DNA of 64,000 nucleotides from Acanthacorydalis orientalis (taxonomy: Eukaryota > Arthropoda > Insecta > Megaloptera > Corydalidae), in assembly GCA_034766995.1 (NCBI GenBank), contig CM068313.1, forward strand, positions 12,707,512 to 12,771,511, in the 5' to 3' direction. Positions 38,497 to 49,740 of this stretch are shown piece after piece. The position numbers and the translations under genes are program-made. Numbering within the stretch: position 1 is the first letter of the stretch; every line of letters starts with the position of its first letter. The notes under the pieces are model-generated. The model saw only the letters and a program-made list of their open reading frames with translations. It was not told the DNA's origin and searched no databases.

Positions 38497-40118
38497 ATGT
38501 CGAATGATTTGGAACGCTCAGGTGATGGTACTGATGAAGTGGAATCTGGCGAAGATGAAGAAATGAGTAGAGAAGATATCACAGCTCAAATGCTTAAGTG
38601 TCCAGAAGTTTTAGCAGCGGTTCAAGGGCGCTTACATGCTGAAATGCTTGCTTCTTTACCTGTACCTGTTAAGCGCAGAATTAAAGCATTGAAAAAAATA
38701 CAACTAGAATCAACTAGACTTGAAGCCAAATTTTATGAGGAAGTTCATGAGTTGGAATGCAAATATCATAAATTATATTTACCTCAATATGAGAAGGTAT
38801 CTTTTAAATTTATATATTTGTTAATAATTGTCTAAATTTCTATAATCATCTAATATTTTGTAATGTTTTTCTATTATTCTGTATTTAATTGAATGTTCTA
38901 GTAAAACAATAGTTGATATAAATGTTTGTATCACTATAGATGAAAATCTTTTTTATAGCGTGAACAAATAATAAATGGAAAACATGAACCAAATGATGAT
39001 GAATGTGATTTTCCTTCAGATGATGAAGAAGTTAGTCAGGATGTAAAAGCTAAATTAAAAATTGAAGAGGTGGATGATAAAAAAGAAAAAGAGTAAGTGT
39101 GTGTATGTGCATTTATAAATGTTGTGTATAATAATATTTTTGTATATTTCAGAGTAAAAATGGATGATAATGCAAAAGGTATACCTGAGTTTTGGCTAAC
39201 AATTTTTAAGAACGTTGGTATGCTCGCAGAAATGGTTCAAGAACATGATGAACCGATTCTTAAACACCTCAGTGATATTAAAGTTGAATTTTCAAAAGAT
39301 CCTATGGTATGTATGGATTGAATGAGTGATTCTAAAATGTGATTATGAATTATATGTGATTATGTTTATATTAATATATATTGCTTATATATTTGTATTA
39401 CTCATAATGAATGTGTTTTACATATCTTGTACTGGGAAAATATTTTAGGGATTCAGGCTTGAATTTTATTTTACTCCTAATGAATATTTTACAAACTCTG
39501 TTCTTACAAAATCATATATTATGAAATGTGGACCTGATGTAGAAGATCCATTTAGTTTTGAGGGCCCTGAAATTTATAAATGTAAGGGTTGTACGATTGA
39601 CTGGCAGAAAGGTAAAAATGTAACTATCAAAACAATTAAAAAGAAACAAAAACATAAAAGTCGTGGGTCTGTGCGCACTGTCACCAAAACAGTTAAGAAC
39701 GATTCATTTTTCAACTTCTTTGACCCACCTAATTGTAAGTATATTTTAAATCAGTGGTACATTTTTTATAAAATGTTACTAATATACAAATGTATACAAT
39801 TTTTATGTTCATATAAATTTGATTTTTGTAGTACCAGATGATCCTAAAGCTGAATTAGATGATGAAACAAAAGCATTATTGACCAGTGATTTTGAAATAG
39901 GCCACTATATCAGAGAACGCATTGTTCCACGAGCAGTTTTATATTACACTGGCGAAGGTCTTGATGAGGAAGATGATGAATATGAAGAAGAGGAGGAGGA
40001 GGATGATGACGAAGATGATGATTATGAAGATGAGGAAGAAAATGTAAAGCAGTTTAGGGGCAGCAAAGGCAAATTACCAACGAAAGGTGTTAATCCAGCT
40101 GAATGCAAACAGCAGTAG
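38497..40118 (+). CDS. Nap1: Nucleosome assembly protein 1 (NAP1), 386 aa
   Basis: Histone chaperone that carries H2A-H2B and assembles nucleosomes. Exons: 38497-38796, 38959-39092, 39153-39306, 39449-39734, 39832-40118; all GT-AG and in phase. The N-terminal acidic segment is followed by the long dimerisation helix (LPVPVKRRIKALKKIQLEST, about 52-71) and EFYEEVHELE-type sequence (here AKFYEEVHELECKYH). The earmuff domain includes KGIPEFWLTIFKN (about 154-166), GFRLEFYFTPNEYFTN and YKCKGCTIDWQKGKN. A basic KKKQKHKSRG stretch (about 258-267) may be a nuclear localisation signal. A strongly acidic tail of about 25 Glu/Asp residues lies near 330-360, and the protein ends CKQQ, a prenylation-type box also found in NAP1L1. 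Length is usual for the family. AATAAA at 40469-40474 is a possible polyadenylation signal. Confidence 0.95.
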
Positions 40119-41159
40119 CATTTTTAATATGTAACTGTAAAAATTTTTCAGTATATTTTGTTAGCATTTTTTTAAAATCATACTCGAATTAGGTCCTTGT
40201 TATATAAGAAATTAACTATATTCAAAGATATCATAAAATATAAATTTTTTTTATATAACCTTTCGTTGCAAAATTTGTAGAATTATTGATATTACGTGCA
40301 GTGTTTTAATGTTTTTTCAGGTGATCGTTAAAACATCGCAATGAGAATGTGATCTGCTCAATGTCGATTCGAAATTTAATTTATACTGTTATAAATAACT
40401 TCAAGTATTTTGAATGTTCATTAAAATTGTTTGGATTATATATTTATCATCATTGTTTAAAATCTGCCAATAAATTATATAAAATTACAAGTACTTCCTT
40501 TCCATTCGTAAGGACTCTATCTGTTTTCAATTTAATGAGTTTTACTGATGCTGTTTTAATTGTGACCCTTTGCACTATGCGGTTTTAGGATTTTTGTCAG
40601 CATTTTTTCCTATTGTACATTTTGTATTTAGATTGGTAATATGTTAATTATTAATCATATATTTAAAAAAAAACTTATCTGATATGAGTTAATGTAATTT
40701 TGTTTTTCACTCAGGGCTCTGAAAAAAGTGAATGAAATCATACATGTTAGCTTATATAAAATCAAGCTCCAGTTGATAATTTTTGTCTATTGGTTTTCAC
40801 TCTTGTGCTCGTTTATTTCCTGCACTGCTTAAAACTAGGGAAACGTTGCTAAAATCTCGTGTCGAAGGGTTGTTTAAATGATATTTTATTGTGATGTACA
40901 AATCTGTGTGCGTGCGCAGTTGTGTGCATGTGTGTGTATATATATAAGTGCGTATATATGTATATATATATACGTTGTATGTATATATATATATACATAC
41001 ATGTATATATATATATATACGCACACACACATAAATATATACATATATATTTTATCTTATAATGAAATCTGATAAATTTTAAATGTAAAAACTTAGTTAT
41101 GTAATATATGGGACATGTAAAAGCAATGAATATTTAAAAGCAAGTTGTGTATCTCGCAA
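40119..41159. other. Nap1 3' UTR and start of the gene-poor flank
   Basis: AT-rich, no exon recognised. A compound TA/TGTA/CACA microsatellite lies at about 40917-41050. TTTTTTCAG at 40312-40320 could be a splice acceptor, but what follows has no coding character. Confidence 0.5.
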
Positions 41160-43025
41160 TATGAACGTTGGTATGATTGAAGAGATTTTCCTGAATTTTT
41201 AGCTACATTTTTTTGTTTAATAGATTGTGGTTGAATCTCATATCAGGATGTTTATTGATCTGGGATAAATTTGAATTGAATATTGAGTAAAGTATTTTAT
41301 CATAAAAAAGTTGGATCACAATAGATTTTGATATGACTGTTTTTAGGCCACTTTTTGTTGAGTGTCATATTAGGGTGTGGGAAATTCAATTCTTTACCAA
41401 CATGGGTAACTTAAATTGCTACTTTTAAAAATACGATATAAGTAAAATTTTTGATTCGAAAACCGATCTAATCTGACAATTTTAGCTTATTACTTTTTTT
41501 CTTGACAGAATCGTTGAATCACGTATTAGGCTGTGCGAAATTTGACTGTATATGTATCTGGCAAACTATAAATTGCTACTTCAACTAAAGAATTTTTATA
41601 TATTTAAAAATATTATTTGCAAATAGATTTGATCTGATAATAGATGTGATAATTTTTTTTTGCTTAAATGGATAGTTGTCGAATCGTATATGGGGGTGTG
41701 AGCAATTCGTTTATCAATTTGTGTAAAATTTGAATCATACCGTCAACTGAGGAATATTTTGTGAGCAAAAATTTAATTCCTGGATAAATTTTATTAAACA
41801 TTTTATGCTACATTTTATTTTAGATTGATTTTTGCCAAATTGCATTTCAAGGTGTGTGAATTCTATTGTCTATATATCTGAGGAAAGTACAAATTGCTAC
41901 TTCAAAATAGTTAAAAAGAACATGGGCAAAAAACATGACTCTTAAACAGGTTTTATCTGAAAAATTTTAGGTCTAATTTTTTTTTCTTAAATGAATGTCA
42001 AATTGCATATCAGGTTATGGACTATTTCTTTGTTTCTTGATCTGATCAAAATACAAATTGACAGTTCAAGTAAAGATGATTTTATAGTCAAAAAAATTCG
42101 CAAATAGATTTAGTCAATTTTTAGGTCACAAATTTTTCCTTAGATTTATACTGTTGAATCGCATATCAGTGTCTAGGTAAATCGAATATTTGTCGATATT
42201 GTCAAAGTTTGAATAGAATCATTAACTAAATAATAATTTATGGGTAAAAATTCATTTGCAACCAAGTGTTACCTAACAATTCTATGCCACTTGTTTACTT
42301 CTAGACAGACTTATTGAATCGTATATCACAGTCAGGGATATTCTATTGCCTATTGTTCAGGGCAAAATTTGAATCGAATGGTCAAATAAAGAATAATTTA
42401 TGGGTGAAAAATTCATTGTAAAGAGATTTAATCTGACAATTTTTAGGCTGCTTTTTATCCTTGGATAGACATCGAATCGTATATTAGCTTCTGAAATTCT
42501 GTAGTGTATTGATCTAGGCAAATTTCGAATTACTACTTGAACAAAATATATTGTGGGTAAAAAATACCATTTGCAAACAGATTTTGTCTGACAATTCTTA
42601 GGCCACTTTATATCCTTGAAGAGATTTGTCAAATCGTACATTACGGGCTGTGAAATTCTACATCTATCGATCTGGTCAAATTTCGAATCACCAGAACAAA
42701 ATGTTTTGTAGGCAAAAATATTATTTGCAATTAGATTTTATCTGGCAATTTTTAGGCCACATTTATTTTTGTTAGATGCGTTGTAGTCGAATAATATATC
42801 ACGATGTATCAAATTCTATTGTCTATCGATCTGGGCAAATTACAAATCACTACTGGAACAAAATAATATTTTGTGGGCAAAAAATACCATCTGAAAAAAA
42901 ATTTTATCTGACAATATTTAGGCCACATTTTTCTTGTTAGATGGTTTGTAGTCATATTGATTGATTCATCATATTGATTGTTGTTGAATTATATATCACG
43001 ATGTGGGAAATTCTATTGCCTGTTG
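41160..43025. repeat. Degenerate tandem repeat, period about 159 bp
   Basis: A word of the form TTGAATCG(C/T)ATATCA recurs near 41513, 41679, 41838, 41995, 42153, 42312, 42472, 42631 and 42790, mostly 157-160 bases apart. A second marker (AGATTT.ATCTGACAATTTTTAGGCCAC) and a third (ATTGATCTGGGCAAATT) keep the same order within each unit. About 11-12 units, each diverged from the next. No coding potential; the longest frames are chance. Confidence 0.8.
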
Positions 43026-44200
43026 ATGCATATCCAAAAAATTCAAAAAACTTAAAAATACGTATTTCTTTTTGCTTCAATATCCAGATTTTTTAACATC
43101 TAGCAATTAATTCATACAAGCCGATGTGTATTTTAATGTTCTATATCATATCTTAGACAAAATTAACATCGAGAGAAAATAAACACTCAAAGTCCAAAAA
43201 ACCGCAAAAACGTTTTTGTCTACTTGAAATAATTAAATTATTTAATATCTAGCAACTAATTCATATCAAGTCGAAGCGTATTTTAATGATCTATATTATA
43301 CCTTAGACAAAATTAGAATCGGGACACGACAAATACCGCAAAAGTACAAAAAACAGCAAAAAAAACCGCTTTCTTGCTTAAAATAAACAAATTGTTTAAT
43401 ATCTAACAATACAAACTGGTCGATGCGTATTTTAATGTTCTGTACTATATTTTGGATAAATTTAAAATCAGTATAATGGATACCGAAAAAGTCCAAAAAA
43501 CGCTAAAAATTACAACTTTTTATGTTGAAAATTACAAATTGATTAAAATCTGGCAACTAAATCATACTGGCCGATGCGTATTTTAATGTTCTATATGATA
43601 CATTAGACAAAATTAACATCGGTTCATAATGGATTATGAAAAGGTCAAAAAAACCGTGAAAAAATAGAAAAATAAACGGTTTATCTTGCTTAAAATATCC
43701 AAAATGTAAAAATGGGAATTATTTCATACTTTTCGATTCGTATTTTAATCTTTTATATCATATATGGGACAAAATTAACATCGGTTCATAATGGATACCG
43801 AAAAAGTCATAAAAACCGCAAAATACAGGGTTTTCTTGCTTAAAATAAACAAAATGTAATAAAAATGGCAACTATTTCATACTGTTCGATTCGTATTTTA
43901 ATGTTCTATATCATTTCTAAGACAAAATTAACATCGGTTCATAATGGATACCGAAAAAGTCACAAAAACCGCAAAAAACAGGTTTTTATTGCTTAAAATC
44001 ACCAAATTGTATATAGATGCCGATTGTATAATAGAAGCCGAAAAAGTCACAAAAGCCGCGGAAAATCCGCAAAAATACATGTTTTTCTTGCTTAAAATAT
44101 CCAAAATGTTACAAAAATGGCAACTATTTAACAATGTTCTATATCATGTATGGGACAAAATTAACATCGGTTATAATATGGCAAAATAAACGGTCTGCGG
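43026..44200. repeat. Second degenerate tandem repeat, period about 151 bp
   Basis: GTATTTTAATGTTCTATAT-type words recur at 43128, 43278, 43427, 43578, 43740 and 43893 (spacing 150, 149, 151, 162, 153). Each is preceded by a (C)GAT(G/T)CG and followed by GACAAAATTAACATCGG, then a GTC.(A)AAAAACCGCAAAA block and TTGCTTAAAATA. There are about seven units; the last is rearranged near 44000-44190. Confidence 0.85.
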
Positions 44201-44334
44201 CAAAAAGTGCAACGTGCAAATATCAGTAAAAAATATTCAACTAGTCCGTCAAAAAAAAAACAGCCGACTGTGGCGAAAAAAGTGATTCGTGCCAAACGCG
44301 GCACAAAAAATCACCGAGTAAAGAAAAGAAACCA
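44201..44334. other. Transition between satellite families
   Basis: About 130 bases rich in A-runs and CG words (GTGCAACGTGC, GCCAAACGCGGCAC) that match neither flanking repeat well. Confidence 0.5.
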
Positions 44335-46454
44335 TTTTTGACCAAAAGAACCCATATGTCAACCAGTTTATCGGCCATAAGTGAAATGCGAAACAGTTAA
44401 TAACGCACATCGTTAAATGCGCCTTGAAATTCTCTATCACGTGGTGTGAAATTCGATTCGATTTCTTTCCAAAAAGACCTAATTTTGCACAAAAAACCTA
44501 TTTTTTAACCAGTTTTTCGGCTATAAGTAGTCGAAATTAAGTGCGAAATGGGTCATTTCGCACATCGTTAAATGCGTCTTAAAATTATCTATCACGTGGT
44601 ATGCAATTCGATTCGATTATTTTCCAAAAAGACCTAACTTTGCTCAAAAAACCTATTTTTCAACCAATTTGTCGGCCATAAGTAGTCGAAATTAAGTGCG
44701 AAATGGGTCATATCGCACATCGTTACATGCGTCTTAAAATTATCTATCACCTGGTGTGCAACTCGATTCGATTATTTTCAAAAAAGACCTAACTTTGATC
44801 AAAAAACCTATTTTTCAACCAGTTTTTCGGCCATAAATAGTCGAAATTAAGTGCGAAACGGCTCATATCGCACATCGTTAGATGCGTCTTAAAATTATCT
44901 ATCACGTGGTGTGCAACTCGATTCGATTATTTTCAAAAAAGACCTAACTTTGCTAAAAAAACCTATTTTTTAACCAGTTTTTAGCCCATTAGTAGTCGAA
45001 ATTAAGTGCGAAATGGGTCATTTCGCACATCGTTAGATGCGTCTTGAAATTATCTATCACGTGGTGTGCAATTCGATTCGATTATTTTCAAAAAAGACAT
45101 AACTTTGCTCAAAAAACCTATTTTTCAACCAGTTTTTCGGCCATAAATAGTCGAAATTAAGTGCGAAACGGCTCATATCGCACATCGTTAGATGCGTCTT
45201 AAAATTATCTATCACGTGGTGTGCAACTCGATTCGATTATTTTCAAAAAAGACCTAACTTTGCTAAAAAAACCTATTTTTTAACCAGTTTTTAGCCCATT
45301 AGTAGTCGAAATTAAGTGCGAAATGGGTCATTTCGCACATCGTTAGATGCGTCTTGAAATTATCTATCACGGGGTGTGCAATTCGATTCGATTATTTTCC
45401 AAAAAGACCTAACTTTGCTAAAAAAACCTATTTTTCAACCAGTTTTTCGGCCATAAGTAGTCGAAATTAAGTGCGAAATGGGTCATTTCGCACATCGTTA
45501 GATGCGTCTTGAAATTATCTATCACGTGGTGTGCAACTCGATTCGATTATTTTCAAAAATGACCTAACTTTGATCAAAAAACCTATTTTTCAACCAGTTT
45601 TTCGGCCATAAATAGTCGAAATTAAGTGCGAAACGGCTCATATCGCACATCGTTAGATGCGTCTTAAAATTATCTATCACAAGGTGTGCAATTCGATTCG
45701 ATTATTTTCCAAAAAGACCTAACTTTGCTAAAAAAACCTATTTTTCAACCAGTTTTTCGGCCATAAGTAGTCGAAATTAAGTGCGAAATGGGTCATTTCG
45801 CACATCGTTAGATGCGTCTTAAAATTATATATCACGTGGTGTGCAAATCGATTCGATTATTTTCAAAAAAGGACCTAACTTTGCCCAAAAAACCTATTTT
45901 TCAACTATTTTTTCGGCCATAACTAGTCACAATTAAGTGCGAAACGGCTAATATCACACATCGTTACATGCGTCTTAAAATTATCTATCACGTGGTGTGC
46001 AATTCGATTCGATTATTTTCAAAAAGACCTAACTTTGCTCAAAAAACCTATTTTTTAACCAGTTTTTAGCCCATTAGTAGTCGAAATTAAGTGCGAAATG
46101 GGTCATTTCGCACATCGTTAGATGCGTCTTGAAATTATCTATCACGTGGTGTGCAATTCGATTCGATTATTTTCAAAAAAGACCTAACTTTGCTAAAAAA
46201 ACCTATTTTTCAACCAGTTTTTCGGCCATAAGTAGTCGAAATTAAGTGCGAAATGGGTCATTTCGCACATCGTTAGATGCGTCTTGAAATTATCTATCAC
46301 GTGGTGTGCAACTCGATTCGATTATTTTCAAAAATGACCTAACTTTGATCAAAAAACCTATTTTTCAACCAGTTTTTCGGCCATAAATAGTCGAAATTAA
46401 GTGCGAAACGGCTCATATCGCACATCGTTAGATGCGTCTTAAAATTATCTATCA

Positions 46455-49400
46455 CAAGGTGTGCAATTCGATTCGATTATTTTCAAAAAAGATCTAACTT
46501 TGATCAAAAAACCTATTTTTTAACCAGTTTTTAGACCATTAGTAGTCGAAATTAAGTGCGAAATGGGTCATATCGCACATCGTTAGATGCGTCTTGAAAT
46601 TATCTATCACGGGGTGTGCAATTCGATTCGATTATTTTCCAAAAAGACCTAACTTTGCTCAAAAAACCTATTTTTCAACCAGTTTTTCGGCCATAAGTAG
46701 TCGAAATTAAGAGCGAAATGGATAATATCGCACATCGTTAGATGCGTCTTAAAATTATCTATCACGTGGTGTGCAACTAGATTCGATTATTTTCAAAAAA
46801 GACCTAACTTTGCTAAAAAAACCTATTTTTTAACCAGTTTTTAGCCCATTAGTAGTCGAAATTAAGTGCGAAATGGGTCATTTCGCACATCGTTAGATGC
46901 GTCTTGAAATTATCTATCTCGTGGTGTGCAATTCGATTCGATTATTTTCCAAAAAGACCTAACTTTGCTCAAAAAACCTATTTTTCAACCAGTTTTTCGG
47001 CCATAAGTAGTCGAAATTAAGTGCGAAATGGGTCATTTCGCACATCGTTAGATGCGTCTTGAAATTATCTATCACGTGGTGTGCAATTCGATTCGATTAT
47101 TTTCAAAAAAGACATAACTTTGCTCAAAAAACCTATTTTTCAACCAGTTTTTCGGCCATAAATAGTCGAAATTAAGTGCGAAACGGCTCATATCGCACAT
47201 CGTTAGATGCGTCTTAAAATTATCTATCACGTGGTGTGCAACTCGATTCGATTATTTTCAAAAAAGACCTAACTTTGCTAAAAAAACCTATTTTTTAACC
47301 AGTTTTTAGCCCATTAGTAGTCGAAATTAAGTGCGAAATGGGTCATTTCGCACATCGTTAGATGCGTCTTGAAATTATCTATCACGGGGTGTGCAATTCG
47401 ATTCGATTATTTTCCAAAATGACCTAACTTTGATCAAAAAACCTATTTTTCAACCAGTTTTTCGGCCATAAGTAGTCGAAATTAAGTGCGAAATGGGTCA
47501 TTTCGCACATCGTTAGATGCGTCTTGAAATTATCTATCACGTGGTGTGCAACTCGATTCGATTATTTTCAAAAATGACCTAACTTTGATCAAAAAACCTA
47601 TTTTTCAACCAGTTTTTCGGCCATAAATAGTCGAAATTAAGTGCGAAACGGCTCATATCGCACATCGTTAGATGCGTCTTAAAATTATCTATCACAAGGT
47701 GTGCAATTCGATTCGATTATTTTCAAAAAAGATCTAACTTTGATCAAAAAACCTATTTTTTAACCAGTTTTTAGCCCATTAGTAGTCGAAATTAAGTGCG
47801 AAATGGGTCATATCGCACATCGTTAGATGCGTCTTGAAATTATCTATCTCGTGGTGTGCAATTCGATTCGATTATTTTCAAAAATGACCTAACTTTGATC
47901 AAAAAACCTATTTTTCAACCAGTTTTTGGCCATAAGTAGTCGAAATTAAGTGCGAAATGGGTCATATCGCACATCGTTAGATGCGTCTTAAAATTATCTA
48001 TCACGGGGTGTGCAATTCGATTCGATTATTTTCCAAAAAGACCTAACTTTGCTCAAAAAACCTATTTTTCAACCAGTTTTTCGGCCATAAGTAGTCGAAA
48101 TTAAGAGCGAAATGGATAATATCGCACATCGTTAGATGCGTCTTAAAATTATCTATCACGTGGTGTGCAACTAGATTCGATTATTTTCAAAAAAGACCTA
48201 ACTTTGCTAAAAAAACCTATTTTTTAACCAGTTTTTAGCCCATTAGTAGTCGAAATTAAGTGCGAAATGGGTCATTTCGCACATCGTTAGATGCGTCTTG
48301 AAATTATCTATCACGGGGTGTGCAATTCGATTCGATTATTTTCCAAAAAGACCTAACTTTGCTAAAAAAACCTATTTTTCAACCAGTTTTTCGGCCATAA
48401 GTAGTCGAAATTAAGTGCGAAATGGGTCATTTCGCACATCGTTAGATGCGTCTTGAAATTATCTATCACGTGGTGTGCAACTCGATTCGATTATTTTCAA
48501 AAATGACCTAACTTTGATCAAAAAACCTATTTTTCAACCAGTTTTTCGGCCATAAATAGTCGAAATTAAGTGCGAAACGGCTCATATCGCACATCGTTAG
48601 ATGCGTCTTAAAATTATCTATCACAAGGTGTGCAATTCGATTCGATTATTTTCAAAAAAGATCTAACTTTGATCAAAAAACCTATTTTTTAACCAGTTTT
48701 TAGCCCATTAGTAGTCGAAATTAAGTGCGAAATGGGTCATATCGCACATCGTTAGATGCGTCTTGAAATTATCTATCTCGTGGTGTGCAATTCGATTCGA
48801 TTATTTTCAAAAATGACCTAACTTTGATCAAAAAACCTATTTTTCAACCAGTTTTTGGCCATAAGTAGTCGAAATTAAGTGCGAAATGGGTCATATCGCA
48901 CATCGTTAGATGCGTCTTAAAATTATCTATCACGGGGTGTGCAATTCGATTCGATTATTTTCCAAAAAGACCTAACTTTGCTCAAAAAACCTATTTTTCA
49001 ACCAGTTTTTCGGCCATAAGTAGTCGAAATTAAGAGCGAAATGGATAATATCGCACATCGTTAGATGCGTCTTAAAATTTTCTATCACGTGGTGTGCAAC
49101 TAGATTCGATTATTTTCAAAAAAGACCTAACTTTGCTAAAAAAACCTATTTTTTAACCAGTTTTTAGCCCATTAGTAGTCGAAATTAAGTGCGAAATGGG
49201 TCATTTCGCACATCGTTAGATGCGTCTTGAAATTATCTATCACGGGGTGTGCAATTCGATTCGATTATTTTCCAAAAAGACCTAACTTTGCTAAAAAAAC
49301 CTATTTTTCAACCAGTTTTTCGGCCATAAGTAGTCGAAATTAAGTGCGAAATGGGTCATTTCGCACATCGTTAGATGCGTCTTGAAATTATCTATCACGT

Positions 49401-49740
49401 GGTGTGCAACTCGATTCGATTATTTTCAAAAATGACCTAACTTTGATCAAAAAACCTATTTTTCAACCAGTTTTTCGGCCATAAATAGTCGAAATTAAGT
49501 GCGAAACGGCTCATATCGCACATCGTTAGATGCGTCTTAAAATTATCTATCACAAGGTGTGCAATTCGATTCGATTATTTTCAAAAAAGATCTAACTTTG
49601 ATCAAAAAACCTATTTTTTAACCAGTTTTTAGCCCATTAGTAGTCGAAATTAAGTGCGAAATGGGTCATATCGCACATCGTTAGATGCGTCTTGAAATTA
49701 TCTATCTCGTGGTGTGCAATTCGATTCGATTATTTTCCAA
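46455..49740. repeat. Higher-order repeat of 929 bp (six monomers)
   Basis: A diagnostic variant, CACAAGGTGTGCA in place of CACGTGGTGTGCA, recurs at 47696, 48625 and 49554, exactly 929 bases apart. Each full unit is five 155-bp monomers plus one 154-bp monomer marked by TTTTTGGCCATAAG. The order of variants agrees between the first two intervals; the third departs after about 190 bases. Confidence 0.8.

Noticed and set aside
40310..40588. Possible extra Nap1 exon after TTTTTTCAG
   Set aside because: The Nap1 frame already ends with a conserved CKQQ and stop. The following 79-codon frame has no NAP resemblance.
43296..44440. Several 63-94 codon frames on both strands
   Set aside because: They run through the degenerate 151-bp repeat and the transition, shift from unit to unit and show no protein family features.
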